Position numbers and translations under genes: made by a program
Part shown: piece after piece, positions 34,340 through 45,479 of the stretch
Layout: the number at the start of each line of letters is the position of its first letter
How positions within the stretch are numbered: position 1 is the first letter of the stretch
NCBI RefSeq assembly: GCF_028009165.1
Contig: NC_079241.1
Span: 248,001-312,000, forward strand
Reading direction: 5' to 3'
Length of the DNA: 64,000 nucleotides
Source: Akanthomyces muscarius
Lineage: Eukaryota > Ascomycota > Sordariomycetes > Hypocreales > Cordycipitaceae
The notes under the pieces: generated by a model
Seen by the model: the letters and a program-made list of their open reading frames with translations, nothing else
The model's database searches: none
What the model was told of the DNA's origin: nothing

Positions 34340-35215
34340 TTAAGTAAAAGCACTGCCTATAGCCTCGAAATAGTCTATGTAAGAGCTATTTTGCTGTTCA
34401 ATGTCGTAGTTGTTCCAGTAACCACCACCAGATACTCCCTCGGCCTTGTATTGGGCGAATAACGACTGAGCCTGCTCTGGAGTTTTGCCATAGATTGGCT
34501 TAGCACTGTTGACTACCCAAAGAATAGGGGTGATGGGTATTCCAAGCGCGGTTTGCCATTGGCCAGGATCGTTTCCAGCTCCTCCGTCGTAGCACTGCAG
34601 ATATACTCTGTCAAACAAATCTGGCGATTGGCTGTTAATCTTCGTGACTGCCTCGGCCCAGTAGTCAATGTTGGTATATGGTGCGGCGCTGTACTTGAGG
34701 CCGATTGCCCCAACCATTGCGGCGAAAGCAACCGTACTTTGCATGTCGTATGTTTCTTCGTCGTCATTGTTGATCGCATCGAGATTCCAGGCTGCCTTCA
34801 AGGCGGCCAAATTCCTGTACAGCACGGTAGAAGCCCCTGTGCCGTTGTTGCTCACGAATTGTTGAATGAGACTGTATGGCCCAACGGTTGCCTCAACTCT
34901 CTTGATCGTAGAGTCTATCTTGTATGACTTCATCAAGTCCGCATACTTTGAGCCGCCGACGTATGACCCGTCTGAGACTAGCAGCACATCTGGGGAGCCA
35001 CCACCTAATGCGCTCAGGGGATACAAAATGTCGCCATTGCTCTGTATATTCAGAGCGAACGTAACGACGGTGTCGAAACCTGTAGTCTTTATAGCGTCGT
35101 TGTCGGAAGTTGCAGGGTCCTTGAAGATGAATAGGCTGCTTACTTGCGGCGCAGCATGAACAGCAAGCAAAAGCCCGAAAGTGAGCAAAAGCGAAGACTT
35201 GGCAAAGTGTAACAT
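34340..35215 (-). CDS. Secreted TIM-barrel-like protein of unknown activity
   Basis: Intronless 291-aa secreted protein. Residues 1-21 (MLHFAKSSLLLTFGLLLAVHA) form a clear signal peptide. The mature part has blocks shared by a fungal and bacterial secreted family sometimes labelled coagulation factor 5/8 type: LFIFKDPATSDNDAIKTTGF, then DTVVTFALNIQSNGDILY, NLAALKAAWNLDAINNDDEE, RVYLQCYDGGAGNDPGQW and GVSGGGYWNNYDIEQ. The alternating strand-helix pattern and conserved acidic residues (NNDDE, YDGGAGNDP, YDIE) suggest a glycoside-hydrolase-like TIM barrel, but no activity is assigned. It is divergent from the GH3 gene across 618 bp, so the two may share a promoter. Confidence 0.85.
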   Translation of the reverse strand: MLHFAKSSLLLTFGLLLAVHAAPQVSSLFIFKDPATSDNDAIKTTGFDTVVTFALNIQSNGDILYPLSALGGGSPDVLLVSDGSYVGGSKYADLMKSYKIDSTIKRVEATVGPYSLIQQFVSNNGTGASTVLYRNLAALKAAWNLDAINNDDEETYDMQSTVAFAAMVGAIGLKYSAAPYTNIDYWAEAVTKINSQSPDLFDRVYLQCYDGGAGNDPGQWQTALGIPITPILWVVNSAKPIYGKTPEQAQSLFAQYKAEGVSGGGYWNNYDIEQQNSSYIDYFEAIGSAFT

Positions 35216-35833
35216 GTCTGAGACTTTTTGTTTTTGTTTTTGGATTTATCGCGCTTGAAGCCAATCTGAGCGTCTATCATGTTCCCAAGTCAATCTTTCG
35301 CTCCTCAGCTTACTTTATACATATATAAGAGACTATAGACTGACTATACATACTAAAAAGAGTTTCAAAGATCTTAGGCCATGTGTAACGTTACTTTGAG
35401 TGTACTTATAATTCCGTCACTGGATTGCTGTATCTCACACAGATGAGGCCAAAGGTGAGTTATACATCGCTCCACTTCTCGTATATTACCCGACGGCATA
35501 TCCCACTCTGGCTATCGGGTGCCGGGGCATTCGCAACGGCCGCCAGTTGAACACTTCTTTCGCATATGTGGCATTCTCAACCGGAAGGTGATGAAATCCT
35601 ACAGGTCATTATTTCCCCCCCCTAGGATGATTCAAGCGGATTAGCTTGCGTAGGTATACGAGAAGTGAGAGTGACGAAAGTGGGGTTAACTACAAGTCGA
35701 TAGCCACTTACTTGGTAGATCCCAGAAGGATGGGCGAAGTGCTTTCTAATTTTCTTGCTCTTCCAATTGCATCAGTTGCGCTCACTGCTCTAAAACGCTT
35801 GATGACAGCACCGAGACTGATCTAAGCGCAGCC
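35216..35833. promoter_or_regulatory. shared intergenic region of two divergent secreted-protein genes
   Basis: 618 bp separating two divergent start codons, so both promoters must lie here. On the minus strand a TATA-like stretch (CTTATATATGTATAAA, 35314-35329) stands about 100 bp before ATG 35215. Co-regulation is inferred from the arrangement only. Confidence 0.5.
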
Positions 35834-38800
35834 ATGTTTCGACTTATAGCGATTGCGCTTACTCTTGCTTCTGTCGCCAAATATTTCACTGTCATATACT
35901 CCAGCTCTCTGGCATGGTCTAGACTTACGAGCTCCGCGTCCTATGTACTTCAAAACAATGACCATATTGATTCGCTGGTCTCTCAAATGACAATTGAAGA
36001 CTTAGGTACATCGACCGTGGGCAGAAAACTCCACCTTGCTAATCTTTTGCAGTGCTTCAGCTTCATCTGACATTCGCAGCCGATATCGTCGGCATACATT
36101 CTCATAATGAGCTATATAGTGCGTATTACTACTGTAAAAATGTTGGTGCAGGTCTAAGAGAAATATACAGATAAAACTCTCCATCTAAGCCCGAAGTCTC
36201 CGATCGGTGTTATCCATGACTGGTATTGCAATTACTTTTACACATTGACTTTACAACCCTGCTGACGAAAACCTCAGGTATCCCTTGAACAGAACGAACT
36301 TCAATGCTCTTCAGCATTTGAACTTGCAAAGATCCCGTATCAAGATACCAATGATGGCTGTTGGAGAGTGTCTCCACGGCGTTGGATCATTCAAGCAGTC
36401 CATCTTCCCCCAAAATATTGCAGTAGCCGCTTCGTGGGATACTGATTTGGCGTATCGCATCGCGCGTGCTATTGGCAAGGAGGCTAGATCCATTGGAATC
36501 CACGGATGCTTTTCCCCAGTACTGGATCTTGCCCTTGATCCAAGATGGGGCAGAGTCCAAGGTACGTTTACTCCGGGCGAAGTGAGTGATTGCCTACTAA
36601 AATCTTCTTAGAGGGATTTGGAGAAGACAAGGTTCTTACGTCACATATGGGTGTCGCATACTCGTCTGGTTTATCTAAGAACGGTTCCTGGCATGATGAC
36701 GATGCAGTATTTCCCATCATGAAGGTAGGCCCAGTTACCGAACTCAGGAAAAGGTTTAGCTAACACATGCTGCGTTGTAGCATTTTGCAGCACACGGCTC
36801 TCCACAGGCTGGCAGAAATGCCGCTCCATTCACTGGGCAGGGGACTCGGCAAATAAAGACCGATATGCTTACGCCTTTCAAGGCGTCTTACGATCTAGGC
36901 GGTGCTAGGGGAATAATGATGTATGGTTCTCACTCGACCCTGGCAGCCTGACTGCGTCACTAACGAATCAGGTCTTATAATGAGATTGACGGCATTCCAG
37001 CTGCTGTACACCCTATGCTATATGAAGCATTACATGACTGGGAATTTGATGGCATTGTCATAGCAGACGATTTATGTAAGCTTGGTGCTCTCGGCGGCCT
37101 TTCCAAAGTTAACGAAATTAGGCATGAAAAATCTCATTACCCAGCACCAAGTCGCCAGTTGTCAGGCTGATGCTATGGCGCAATGGTTTAATGCTGGTGG
37201 CATGATTGATTTCTACGACTGGGGCCTCGACTCATATATCAATGTAAGAAATTCAGTAGTCTTCGTAACGGACAGGTATTAACGGGGCGATTTAGACTAC
37301 AAAAGCACTTGTTCTCAGCAAAAAGCTTTCCATTGAGACGCTACGGTCACACGTGAGGAGAATCCTCAAACTGAAGAAAGACGTTGGATTATTTGCAGAG
37401 CCGTACATTCCAGCCCACATAGACCCATTGTCAATCGTGGAAAGTCATCGAGGTCTCGCTCTAGAGGCGGCCGCCAAAAGTATCGTTTTGCTCAAGAATG
37501 AGGCCAATGTGCTACCACTGAACCTAAAAAAGAGAAACGTTGCACTGGTTGGGCCATTCGTGGACACACTGAACTTCGGTGGCTACTCTGGGGTGCTCGG
37601 ACAGGAGCCGGCTCAATTGGCAACCACGCTACGACAAGGAATGCTCAAGAACCTGTTCGAAGAGAACGAGAAAGGCAGTTCGACTGTATTTGTCAGGTCT
37701 GCATGGGGAGCAAACAGCTGGAACTACGAAAACCAATATGCTATTCCGCCATATCTGTTGTCTTACAGTGGCGTTCCTGGCGGGCTAATGGCTTCCTATT
37801 TTGAAGATAAGGACTTCAAATTACAACGGGCCAGTCGCCAGGAGATACCAGCCTTGGACTGGGGACTATACCCGCCGGATGGTTTGCCATCGAACAACTT
37901 TAGCGCAATATGGGAGGGTCAGCTTGAGTCCCCGGTTGACACTGGGATTCTTGGGACGATTGGCGTCGCCACTGGTTCTGACTCTACCATGAGACTGTTT
38001 GTTGACGACAAGCTTCTTTCGAGTCATGATTCCGCAGCCGAAAGCGACTTGCTGCCAAACATCCTGCCATACGAGTTTACCCAGGCTAATGGAACACAAC
38101 CACCTCCGAATGGGATACACTTTCTTTTCAAACCCGGCGTTAAATACCGCATTCGCATCGAATACCAGACAATGAAGAAACACAAGCTGGTCGCTAATCA
38201 GGGCTCTGTCAACTCGCAGATTCTTCTCTGGTGGAATTTGGTCTCCCGAGACGAAGATCCAGTCTCGCAGGCCGTTACTGTAGCGAGAGATGCAGATGTC
38301 ATTGTGCTTGCCCTTGGCTCAGCCTGGAACAGTGACGGGGAGAATAGTGACAATTCGATGTTGACATTGTCAACAGAACAAGATCGTCTGGCCAATGCCA
38401 TCTTTGAGCTGGGGAAGCCAGTAGTGCTATCTCTGTCCGGAGGACGCCCGTTTGCGATACCTCATCTCTATGCACAAGCTACAGCAGTATTGCTCACATT
38501 CTACGGCGGCCAAGCAGGCGGTCAGGCTGTCGCAGATATCCTGACAGGGAGGTTTAGCCCTGGTGGCCGCTTGCCAATCAGTATCCCGCGACATGCTGGC
38601 CAACTGCCCATCTTTTACAACATGAAGCCGTCCTCAAAGCTCGCAAACTACAACGATGACCTATCGGAGGCTAGTTATCCATTCGGTTACGGGTTATCCT
38701 ATAGCAATTTCTCGCTTCTATCATTTTCGATTGCGCAATCACACGACGGCAACCAGCATCGACTAATTGGCCAATTTAGCGAAGGAGAGGAGCTCAGCTT

Positions 38801-39101
38801 CTCCGTCACCATTGCTAATACTGGATCAATGGCGGGCAGCTACGTGGTTCAAATTTATCTGCTGGGCCGTGTTTCGCAAGTCACTCAGCCGGTGAGACAG
38901 CTCATGGCATTCAAAAGAGTATACGTTGCTGCGAAGCAGAATGCGACCGTGACAGTACAAGTTGACGTCGATCGATACTTGAAAATATTGAATAGGCAAG
39001 GAGAATGGGAACTAGAGAAGGGCAACTACACCTTTTCTATACTCGAGCATAGCGGGATTGATGGGACTACGGGTCAGAATCTCACACTGCAATGTGTTTG
39101 A
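35834..39101 (+). CDS. GH3 beta-glucosidase-like enzyme with PA14 insert
   Basis: Glycoside hydrolase family 3 protein, 952 aa in nine exons: 35834-36005, 36053-36118, 36171-36222, 36278-36561, 36612-36724, 36781-36920, 36972-37075, 37122-37243, 37296-39101 (introns 46-56 nt). It removes glucosyl residues from the non-reducing ends of oligosaccharides, probably extracellularly; residues 1-24 look like a signal peptide or anchor. Visible blocks: SPKSPIGVIHDWYPLN, MMAVGECLHGVGSFKQ, SPVLDLALDPRWGRVQEGFG, KHFAAHGSPQAGRNAAPF, MMSYNEIDGIPAAVHPMLY, and DGIVIADD with the candidate nucleophile Asp at 308. After these come LVGPF of the second domain, a PA14 module (GGLMASYFED... to KYRIRIEY), the end of that domain with GRLPISIPR, and a C-terminal Fn3-like domain. 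Each intron was placed by frame and family continuity. Confidence 0.92.
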
Positions 39102-40084
39102 TGCTAGTCTTGGCGGCGTCCACTAAGAACAGCTCGCTTGGACGAGTAGGGTTATACTACTCTACTCTAAACGTATGCCTGTTTCCGTATACATACGCGA
39201 TAGTAACTCGGCACCAATCATTTTCCATCTGACTCCAAAACACCAAAAACCGGCAATTGTTGTCTTTACTGACCATTTCACGTTTCACATCGTTGACCGT
39301 CTATGGCGATCAATCGAGGGCAGGTCTTGGGGGTGTCGCTGGGGGCGGGGAACCTTTTGTGACAAGCGCCGCGTTGTCTCATACCACACACGACCCCACC
39401 ACGAGGAGAGTGGCCTGTTTGCTAGTCACAAATGCCCCCTAATTTAAAGAGAGACTTGATTTTTGAACAAAACCCGAGCAGTGGGCGTTGCTACGTAATG
39501 AGGAAGAGGCGCAGCTTGGGCGGGAGATTAAAAGCTAGTGTGGGACGCTTGGCGGGTGTTATTCCCGCGTGGCATAAATTTGGGGTAGCATTCCATCATT
39601 TGACAAGCTTTTGCAGACGGTAACTGAATTCTAAATTTGATGCCTATTTTACGTATTCTGTACCGCGAATCTGTGAGCGCAGAGAGCCTCCCTCGACTAG
39701 ACGTATCAGATAGGTCCTACGTCCAGGGGCACCCCTTTAAGCGTTAGGCGTCTCTTGGCTGCTTTAGAGCATCTGGGACCTGCATGGCGCTGTCCGTCTA
39801 GCGCTGTCACGCCGCTAAAGCCCACCACACCCGCTGGAGCTTCCCTGTGCCCCCCAGCGGTAGGTATTTTTTAATGTGGAGCCTGCGACTCTCTCTCTGG
39901 CCGGCCGCCGCCCTTTTCCATGAACCCCCCCGAGACGACTTCGCGTCCATATCATGATCAATCACGTCCCATCCGGTAGACATAGAGGAGTCACGATTTG
40001 GATGAGGGCGTGATACTTTGAATTCTCTACTATACATAATTTTTCTTGTACCGTCTTTCTTCTTATACTATATGATCCCGGAGA
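39102..40084. other. intergenic, promoter of DUF726 gene
   Basis: No gene seen. About 980 bp with the 3' flank of the GH3 gene and the upstream region of the next gene; the 39880-40080 part is CT-rich then AT-rich before the ATG. Confidence 0.6.
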
Positions 40085-43000
40085 ATGGGCACGGCTAAAG
40101 ACGCTCCTGCGCCGCCTACCGGCGCGCCCACCGCCGCCCAGCACACGATGACGCAGCCCATGTTCGACGACTTTGGCCTGCCTATAAAGCCATTTCCAAC
40201 GCCGACGCCCGACGAAGCCGATGCGAGCAAGGCCACAGAAGAACATCAGTCGAAACCGGCAGCCAAGGAACCAGAGTCGAAACCGAAAGCGAAAGTGAAA
40301 CCCGAAGAGCCCGCCGCTTCTGGCGCAGCACAGGAAGCTCCCGCAAAGCAGGACCAAAGTGCCGCCACCAACGGCGAGGTCGATCCTAAAAGCGCACCCA
40401 TTAAAACGGCCGATACCGACAGCGAGAGTGACGAAGCCGATTTCAAGGATGCGCAGTCCATCATCGCGCCCGAGTCCGCCGCGACATCGCCACAGAAGCG
40501 AGATACGGTGAAGAAACAAGAGGCAGCAGAGGACAAGGAAGATGCTTCGGACCCCAACGAAGCCAGACCAGAGCCCACGACGGAGAAACCAAGTCAAGGG
40601 GCCACGACGCCGGTTGTTACGCGGGCGCAAACGCCCAAGCAAACCGAAAAGGAAGATCCCGTGATCCTTACAGATGCTGCCGACAAACCGCGACCGGAGC
40701 GAGAATCTATCGAATCGCCAAAGGACGGAAAGAAGCACCGCCCACGCGCATCGACTGGCGCCGCTAGACACGGTCGCATGAGCCAGGACCTGCCCTCAGC
40801 TGCCTCGGCCGCCAACCCCAAAGTTGCGCACAACCGTGATTCGAGTGTGGCCAGTAACAGTATGGGCATCTCGGAATTCTCACACCAGCAGCTTTCGGTC
40901 CAGCCCGAGAACCAGGAAGAAGATGAAGACGAAGGCTGGCAGGAAATGCCAGCTTTCGCACCATTCGACATGTACAATGACGACAATAAGCTAATCGCTC
41001 GCGAGATGAGGGAGGAAGACGTGTTAGATGACGGCTACGCAGGTCTAGGCGGCGCAGGCAAAGGCTACACTCGCGTAGTCATGGATGAAGATGCTCAGTC
41101 TGCGACGAGCATGGACGAGCACACACAATATCTGTTCAAAGACGCCAATGCAGGTGGCACCAGCATGAACGACGAAGACGCTCGGGACGCTGTATCACAA
41201 ATGCAGGCCACCAAGGATCTCCTGACCGAGGGACAGCGCATTGCCTACGTCGGCCTCGTGCGCCTCGAAATCGCTACTCTCGTTAGCGAGGCGGAAAAGG
41301 TGGAGGTGCCAAAGAGAATCAAGAAGATGGTCACCATGTCAATCGAGGCGACCAAGATGTGGGGTCAAAAGATGATGATGAGACTGTACGCCCATATGGA
41401 TATCAGCGAAGCCGAACAGGTCATGATTGAGCAACTCGCCGAGCACGGTGTCCAGCCTGGCGACTTGACACCAACTTTGCTTGCCAACTCGCGCGTCAAG
41501 AATCCCATGGCCGACTCGAACCGAAGTTCTGTCATCAGTTCAACCCCGTCAGACGAGCGGCCTGCAGAAGCCCCCCCGCCATATGAAGCGACCGAATCTG
41601 ATCACGTACCCGACGTGCAGACACCTTCTCAGATGCCCGACACTGAAAAAATCGATATCGATCTTCGATGGACTGTGCTTTGCGACATTTTCCTCGTCTT
41701 GATTGCAGACTCCATCTATGATGCACGCTCCCGGATCCTGCTGGAGCGCGTGGCGCAATCGCTCGATATTGCCTGGCTCGACATTTGCCGTTTCGAGAAG
41801 CGAGTGACTGATGCGCTGGAAATGCAGCAGGCTGCGGAGAAGGAAAACTGGAATGAGGATGAGCACATGGAGGAGCGCAGAAAGCAGGCTTTAAAGCGTC
41901 GATACATGATGATGGGTCTTGCTACTGTGGGTGGTGGTCTGGTCATTGGTCTCTCGGCTGGTCTCCTGGCACCCGTCATTGGTGCTGGCCTCGCTGCAGG
42001 CTTCACTACCATTGGCGTCTCGGGCACTGGCAGTTTCCTCGCGGGTGCGGGAGGAGCCGCCATTATTACCTCGTCGGCCGCTGCGTCGGGCAGCATTATT
42101 GGAGGGCGCGCCGCCGGCCGACGAACAGGTGCCGTCAAGACGTTTGAATACCGTCCGCTACACAACAATAAGCGTGTCAACCTCGTTGTTACCGTGTCTG
42201 GCTGGCTGACGGGCAAAATGGATGACGTCCGTTTGCCATACAGCACAGTCGACCCCGTCATGGGCGATCTCTACTCGGTGCTGTGGGAGCCGGAGATGCT
42301 CCGCAGCATGGGTGACACTATCAATATTTTGGCCACCGAGGCGCTGACGCAAGGTCTGCAGCAGATTCTGGGAAACACAATCCTCATGAGTTTGATGGCT
42401 GCGCTGCAGCTGCCGCTGGTGCTAACCAAGCTGTCCTATCTTATTGACAACCCTTGGGCTGTTTCGCTGGACCGAGCAACCTCGGCAGGCCTCATTCTGG
42501 CAGACTCCATCATTGAGCGTGGCTTGGGTACACGACCTATCACATTGGTAGGATATTCTCTCGGATCGAGAGTCATCTACTCGTGTCTGCAGGAGCTGGC
42601 TAAGAAAGGCGCCTACGGCCTTGTGCAAAACGTTTACATCTTTGGCTCACCTGTCGTGGTGAAGAAGGATGAATACATCAGGGCCCGCACCATTGTAGCT
42701 GGCCGCTTCGTCAACGGATACAACCGAAATGACTGGATTCTGGGCTATCTGTTCCGACTGACGAATGGTGGTATCCGCAAGGTGGCCGGCCTTGGCCCGG
42801 TCGAGGACTGCCCGTGGATTGAGAATATGGATGTGACGGAGATGGTGGCTGGCCACATGGAGTATCGTAAAGCGATGCCGATGCTGCTGAGAAAGTGCGG
42901 ATGGACGGTGACGAGTGACGAATTTAGTGAAATCGAAGACCCGGATCCGGAAAACCACGGCGAGCGTCAGCGCGAGCTCATTAACGAGATTGAAGAGGCG

Positions 43001-43732
43001 CGCAAGGAGCTTGAAAAGGAAGAAAAGACCAGCAACAGCAAGTCATCGCGCTTCAGCATCTTTGGTCGCAAGAAGAAGACGGATAGGGAAGAATGGGAAG
43101 TCTATGAGGAGACTGCCGCCGCCGAGGCCGCCAAGAATGGCAACGGAGGTGCGGGCAAGGCCTCGTCCAACACGGGCGTACTCTTTGACATTGATGCTAT
43201 CCGCGCCGAGCTAGCCAACGAAGACAACTACAGGGAGCCAGACCCAGAGGTGCTGCAAATCAAGGAGATTAAGTCGACGCTTCCTCCGATGAAGCTCGAC
43301 ATACCGGCCACGATGGCGCCGTCGTCCGGACCGGCATCGGCGAAATTGAGCCAGCTGCAAAACGCGAATCCGCTGCGCGAGACGCAGAGCGCCGAGGCGC
43401 TGCCCATCCGGCCATCGACGCTCGGCGCCGGGGACCATGCCGTGACACGCAAGGCCAGCTGGAACAATGGCGTGGTCAACACGGCCGCGTATCACGCGGA
43501 GCCTGACTTTGATGAGGCGGAGATTTCCATGACCTTTGACACGTCCTTTCACGACGACGGCGGGTTGTCGACAGCCGACGAGGCGCTCACGCGGCCGGTG
43601 CTGACGACGGCGCGGACGCTGCCGGACATGGCCCTGGCGGATCCGTGGTCGGAGCCGCCGTCGCAGCAGGATGATGATTTGGATGACGAGGACTTTGGGC
43701 AGGAAAAGGAGATTTCCATGACGTTTGCATAA
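40085..43732 (+). CDS. DUF726 / TMCO4-type membrane-associated alpha/beta hydrolase
   Basis: Intronless 1,215-aa protein of the DUF726 family (human TMCO4, yeast Mil1). The first 350 residues are disordered and Pro/Glu/Ser-rich. A conserved helical part follows (TKDLLTEGQRIAYVGLVRLE, then the segment around DICRFEKRVTDALEMQQAAE). Next is a long Gly/Ala-rich hydrophobic stretch at about residues 610-680 (MGLATVGGGLVIGLSAGLLA and following), the likely membrane part. The hydrolase core has a nucleophile elbow GYSLGS at about 823-828 and ends with VAGHMEYRKAMP, a plausible catalytic His. The tail is charged and repeats EISMTF twice, the second copy being the C-terminus. Mil1 is linked to membrane trafficking; the enzymatic substrate is unknown. 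Confidence 0.92.
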   Translation: MGTAKDAPAPPTGAPTAAQHTMTQPMFDDFGLPIKPFPTPTPDEADASKATEEHQSKPAAKEPESKPKAKVKPEEPAASGAAQEAPAKQDQSAATNGEVDPKSAPIKTADTDSESDEADFKDAQSIIAPESAATSPQKRDTVKKQEAAEDKEDASDPNEARPEPTTEKPSQGATTPVVTRAQTPKQTEKEDPVILTDAADKPRPERESIESPKDGKKHRPRASTGAARHGRMSQDLPSAASAANPKVAHNRDSSVASNSMGISEFSHQQLSVQPENQEEDEDEGWQEMPAFAPFDMYNDDNKLIAREMREEDVLDDGYAGLGGAGKGYTRVVMDEDAQSATSMDEHTQYLFKDANAGGTSMNDEDARDAVSQMQATKDLLTEGQRIAYVGLVRLEIATLVSEAEKVEVPKRIKKMVTMSIEATKMWGQKMMMRLYAHMDISEAEQVMIEQLAEHGVQPGDLTPTLLANSRVKNPMADSNRSSVISSTPSDERPAEAPPPYEATESDHVPDVQTPSQMPDTEKIDIDLRWTVLCDIFLVLIADSIYDARSRILLERVAQSLDIAWLDICRFEKRVTDALEMQQAAEKENWNEDEHMEERRKQALKRRYMMMGLATVGGGLVIGLSAGLLAPVIGAGLAAGFTTIGVSGTGSFLAGAGGAAIITSSAAASGSIIGGRAAGRRTGAVKTFEYRPLHNNKRVNLVVTVSGWLTGKMDDVRLPYSTVDPVMGDLYSVLWEPEMLRSMGDTINILATEALTQGLQQILGNTILMSLMAALQLPLVLTKLSYLIDNPWAVSLDRATSAGLILADSIIERGLGTRPITLVGYSLGSRVIYSCLQELAKKGAYGLVQNVYIFGSPVVVKKDEYIRARTIVAGRFVNGYNRNDWILGYLFRLTNGGIRKVAGLGPVEDCPWIENMDVTEMVAGHMEYRKAMPMLLRKCGWTVTSDEFSEIEDPDPENHGERQRELINEIEEARKELEKEEKTSNSKSSRFSIFGRKKKTDREEWEVYEETAAAEAAKNGNGGAGKASSNTGVLFDIDAIRAELANEDNYREPDPEVLQIKEIKSTLPPMKLDIPATMAPSSGPASAKLSQLQNANPLRETQSAEALPIRPSTLGAGDHAVTRKASWNNGVVNTAAYHAEPDFDEAEISMTFDTSFHDDGGLSTADEALTRPVLTTARTLPDMALADPWSEPPSQQDDDLDDEDFGQEKEISMTFA

Positions 43733-45479
43733 AGAGCTTACAAGATATCCAGCTCCGGCGTTTCTTTCTTTTTTCTATACAACTGGGTTTTTTCTGGTAC
43801 ACATAGGTTTTTCTTCTTCATTCTGAGGAAGGGGTCTTTTTCTTTATAGATGTGGCATCGTAGGTGGCATATGTAATATCAAGAATTCAACAATAATGTG
43901 CAAGGCATGAATCTACGTCTGTTCTACACTTTCTTTCCCTTGCTGTGCTTGGATCATGGCGGGCAGTTGGCAAGCTGCCAAGAGGCGGAGGCTTGCTGTC
44001 GCTATTCTTAGCAGCCGCGCCAAGTTGAAGCTTATTGAAGTGCGGTCTCCAGGAATAGCGCTAGAAGAAAATAGCGTGTCCGTCGTCCACGTCCCAAGCC
44101 AAGCCAAGGAAGGAAGGACAAAGACGCCGAACCCTGTCGCGGCGGACAAGGGACGAAGGCAGCCCGTCAGCCGCAGTGGGTCAGGCGTATCGCTGATGCA
44201 CAACTCAACGGCCGCAGGAGAGGAGACCGACATGAATATATATTAGAAAGTTTCCTGTGAAAGAAGAGAAGAAAGGGAGTCGCGCATTTCTCTAGCTGAA
44301 ACGAAAGATTGCACAAAAACGGCAAGGGAGAGAAGGCGGGGGGGGGGGGGGCAGACGAAGCTTTGAAAAGGCGGAATGCTATTCGTAGGACATGATGATG
44401 CCCATTACGGAAGAAGGCTGCGGCGCAAAGGTTACCTTCTGGGGTTGCGCGCGCCAGGGATCATCCTACCGGGGTCCGGGAAAAGGACATGCTGTACTTT
44501 TTCTTCCGAGACAGAAACAGAGACAGAGATGGGGGTAACGTGACAAGTTCTCTGCAGATGCAGAAAGGCTACGTAGTGGTAGTTGGCAGCATGTAGGCTG
44601 TGAGAGGGCGCAGTATGTTGCACTGGCCGTTGGAATAAAAGCAAGAGCAACAACAAGAAGAAGAAAAAAGATGAAAAAGGGCGCAGAGGTTGCTAATAAA
44701 AGACCTTGAAAATCAATACTCCTTCCCGCGGCCTAAATTCACACTGGTGGCTTATCCCGGCCCGCCAGGTCAGCCTTGACTAACAAGCCAGGCATCTCGT
44801 TAGCATCCAGGGTCCTTCAGCTCACTCCCAGCCGCACCCGTCCCCCCATCTACTCTAAATTCTTTCCCCATCTTCTTCCTCCATACCAATACTAGAAAGT
44901 TTCTACCGAGTACTCCGTAGTGACAACGCAAACTTTTAAACTCATCACCGAAAGAAAGGCGGACAATAACTTTCTTTGTTGCCTTTCCTCCTGTCCACCC
45001 CCTCCTGCGGATCGCCGACGGGGCCACCACTTGTCCTCTATTGGTGGACACACAGCCTTCTTGTTGGGCGCTTACACCACCACCCGACCGCACCCTTTGC
45101 CTTGTTCTGCCCTTTTTTTTTGTTCTTCCTTTCTTCTCTGGTCCGATATATTTGCAGATTATTCATCCATCCCAGACCCTCAAAGCCCGACCCAGCTTTG
45201 TTTCAAAGGAGAAAACAAAGGCTACCGTTTTTGGGGGGTTAGACTCTTGCCCTTGTCTGACATCTTGAGAGGAGGGTATTCTTCCTATCTGCACATACAA
45301 ACTTGGCAGCGACTTTGGGCTTGGAACCAACCCCATCGATTAGGGGCTTCTTGTGGAGGGTTGACGAATTTATGATAGGATTCTGAAGGACGTGAGAACG
45401 GGACACTACATGGGACGACACGACATTTTCTCGACGACGACATTATACGTACAAGCATATACAAACAGACACAAACATC
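43733..45479. other. intergenic / long leader of membrane protein gene
   Basis: No gene supported over 1.7 kb. It contains a run of 14 G (44338-44351), purine-rich stretches around 44640-44680, and CT-rich sequence at 44980-45140 before the ATG at 45480. Much of 44900-45479 may be a long 5' UTR. Confidence 0.55.

Noticed and set aside
44338..44351. Run of 14 G as a feature
   Set aside because: A short homopolymer in intergenic sequence with no further structure; probably slippage or sequencing noise.
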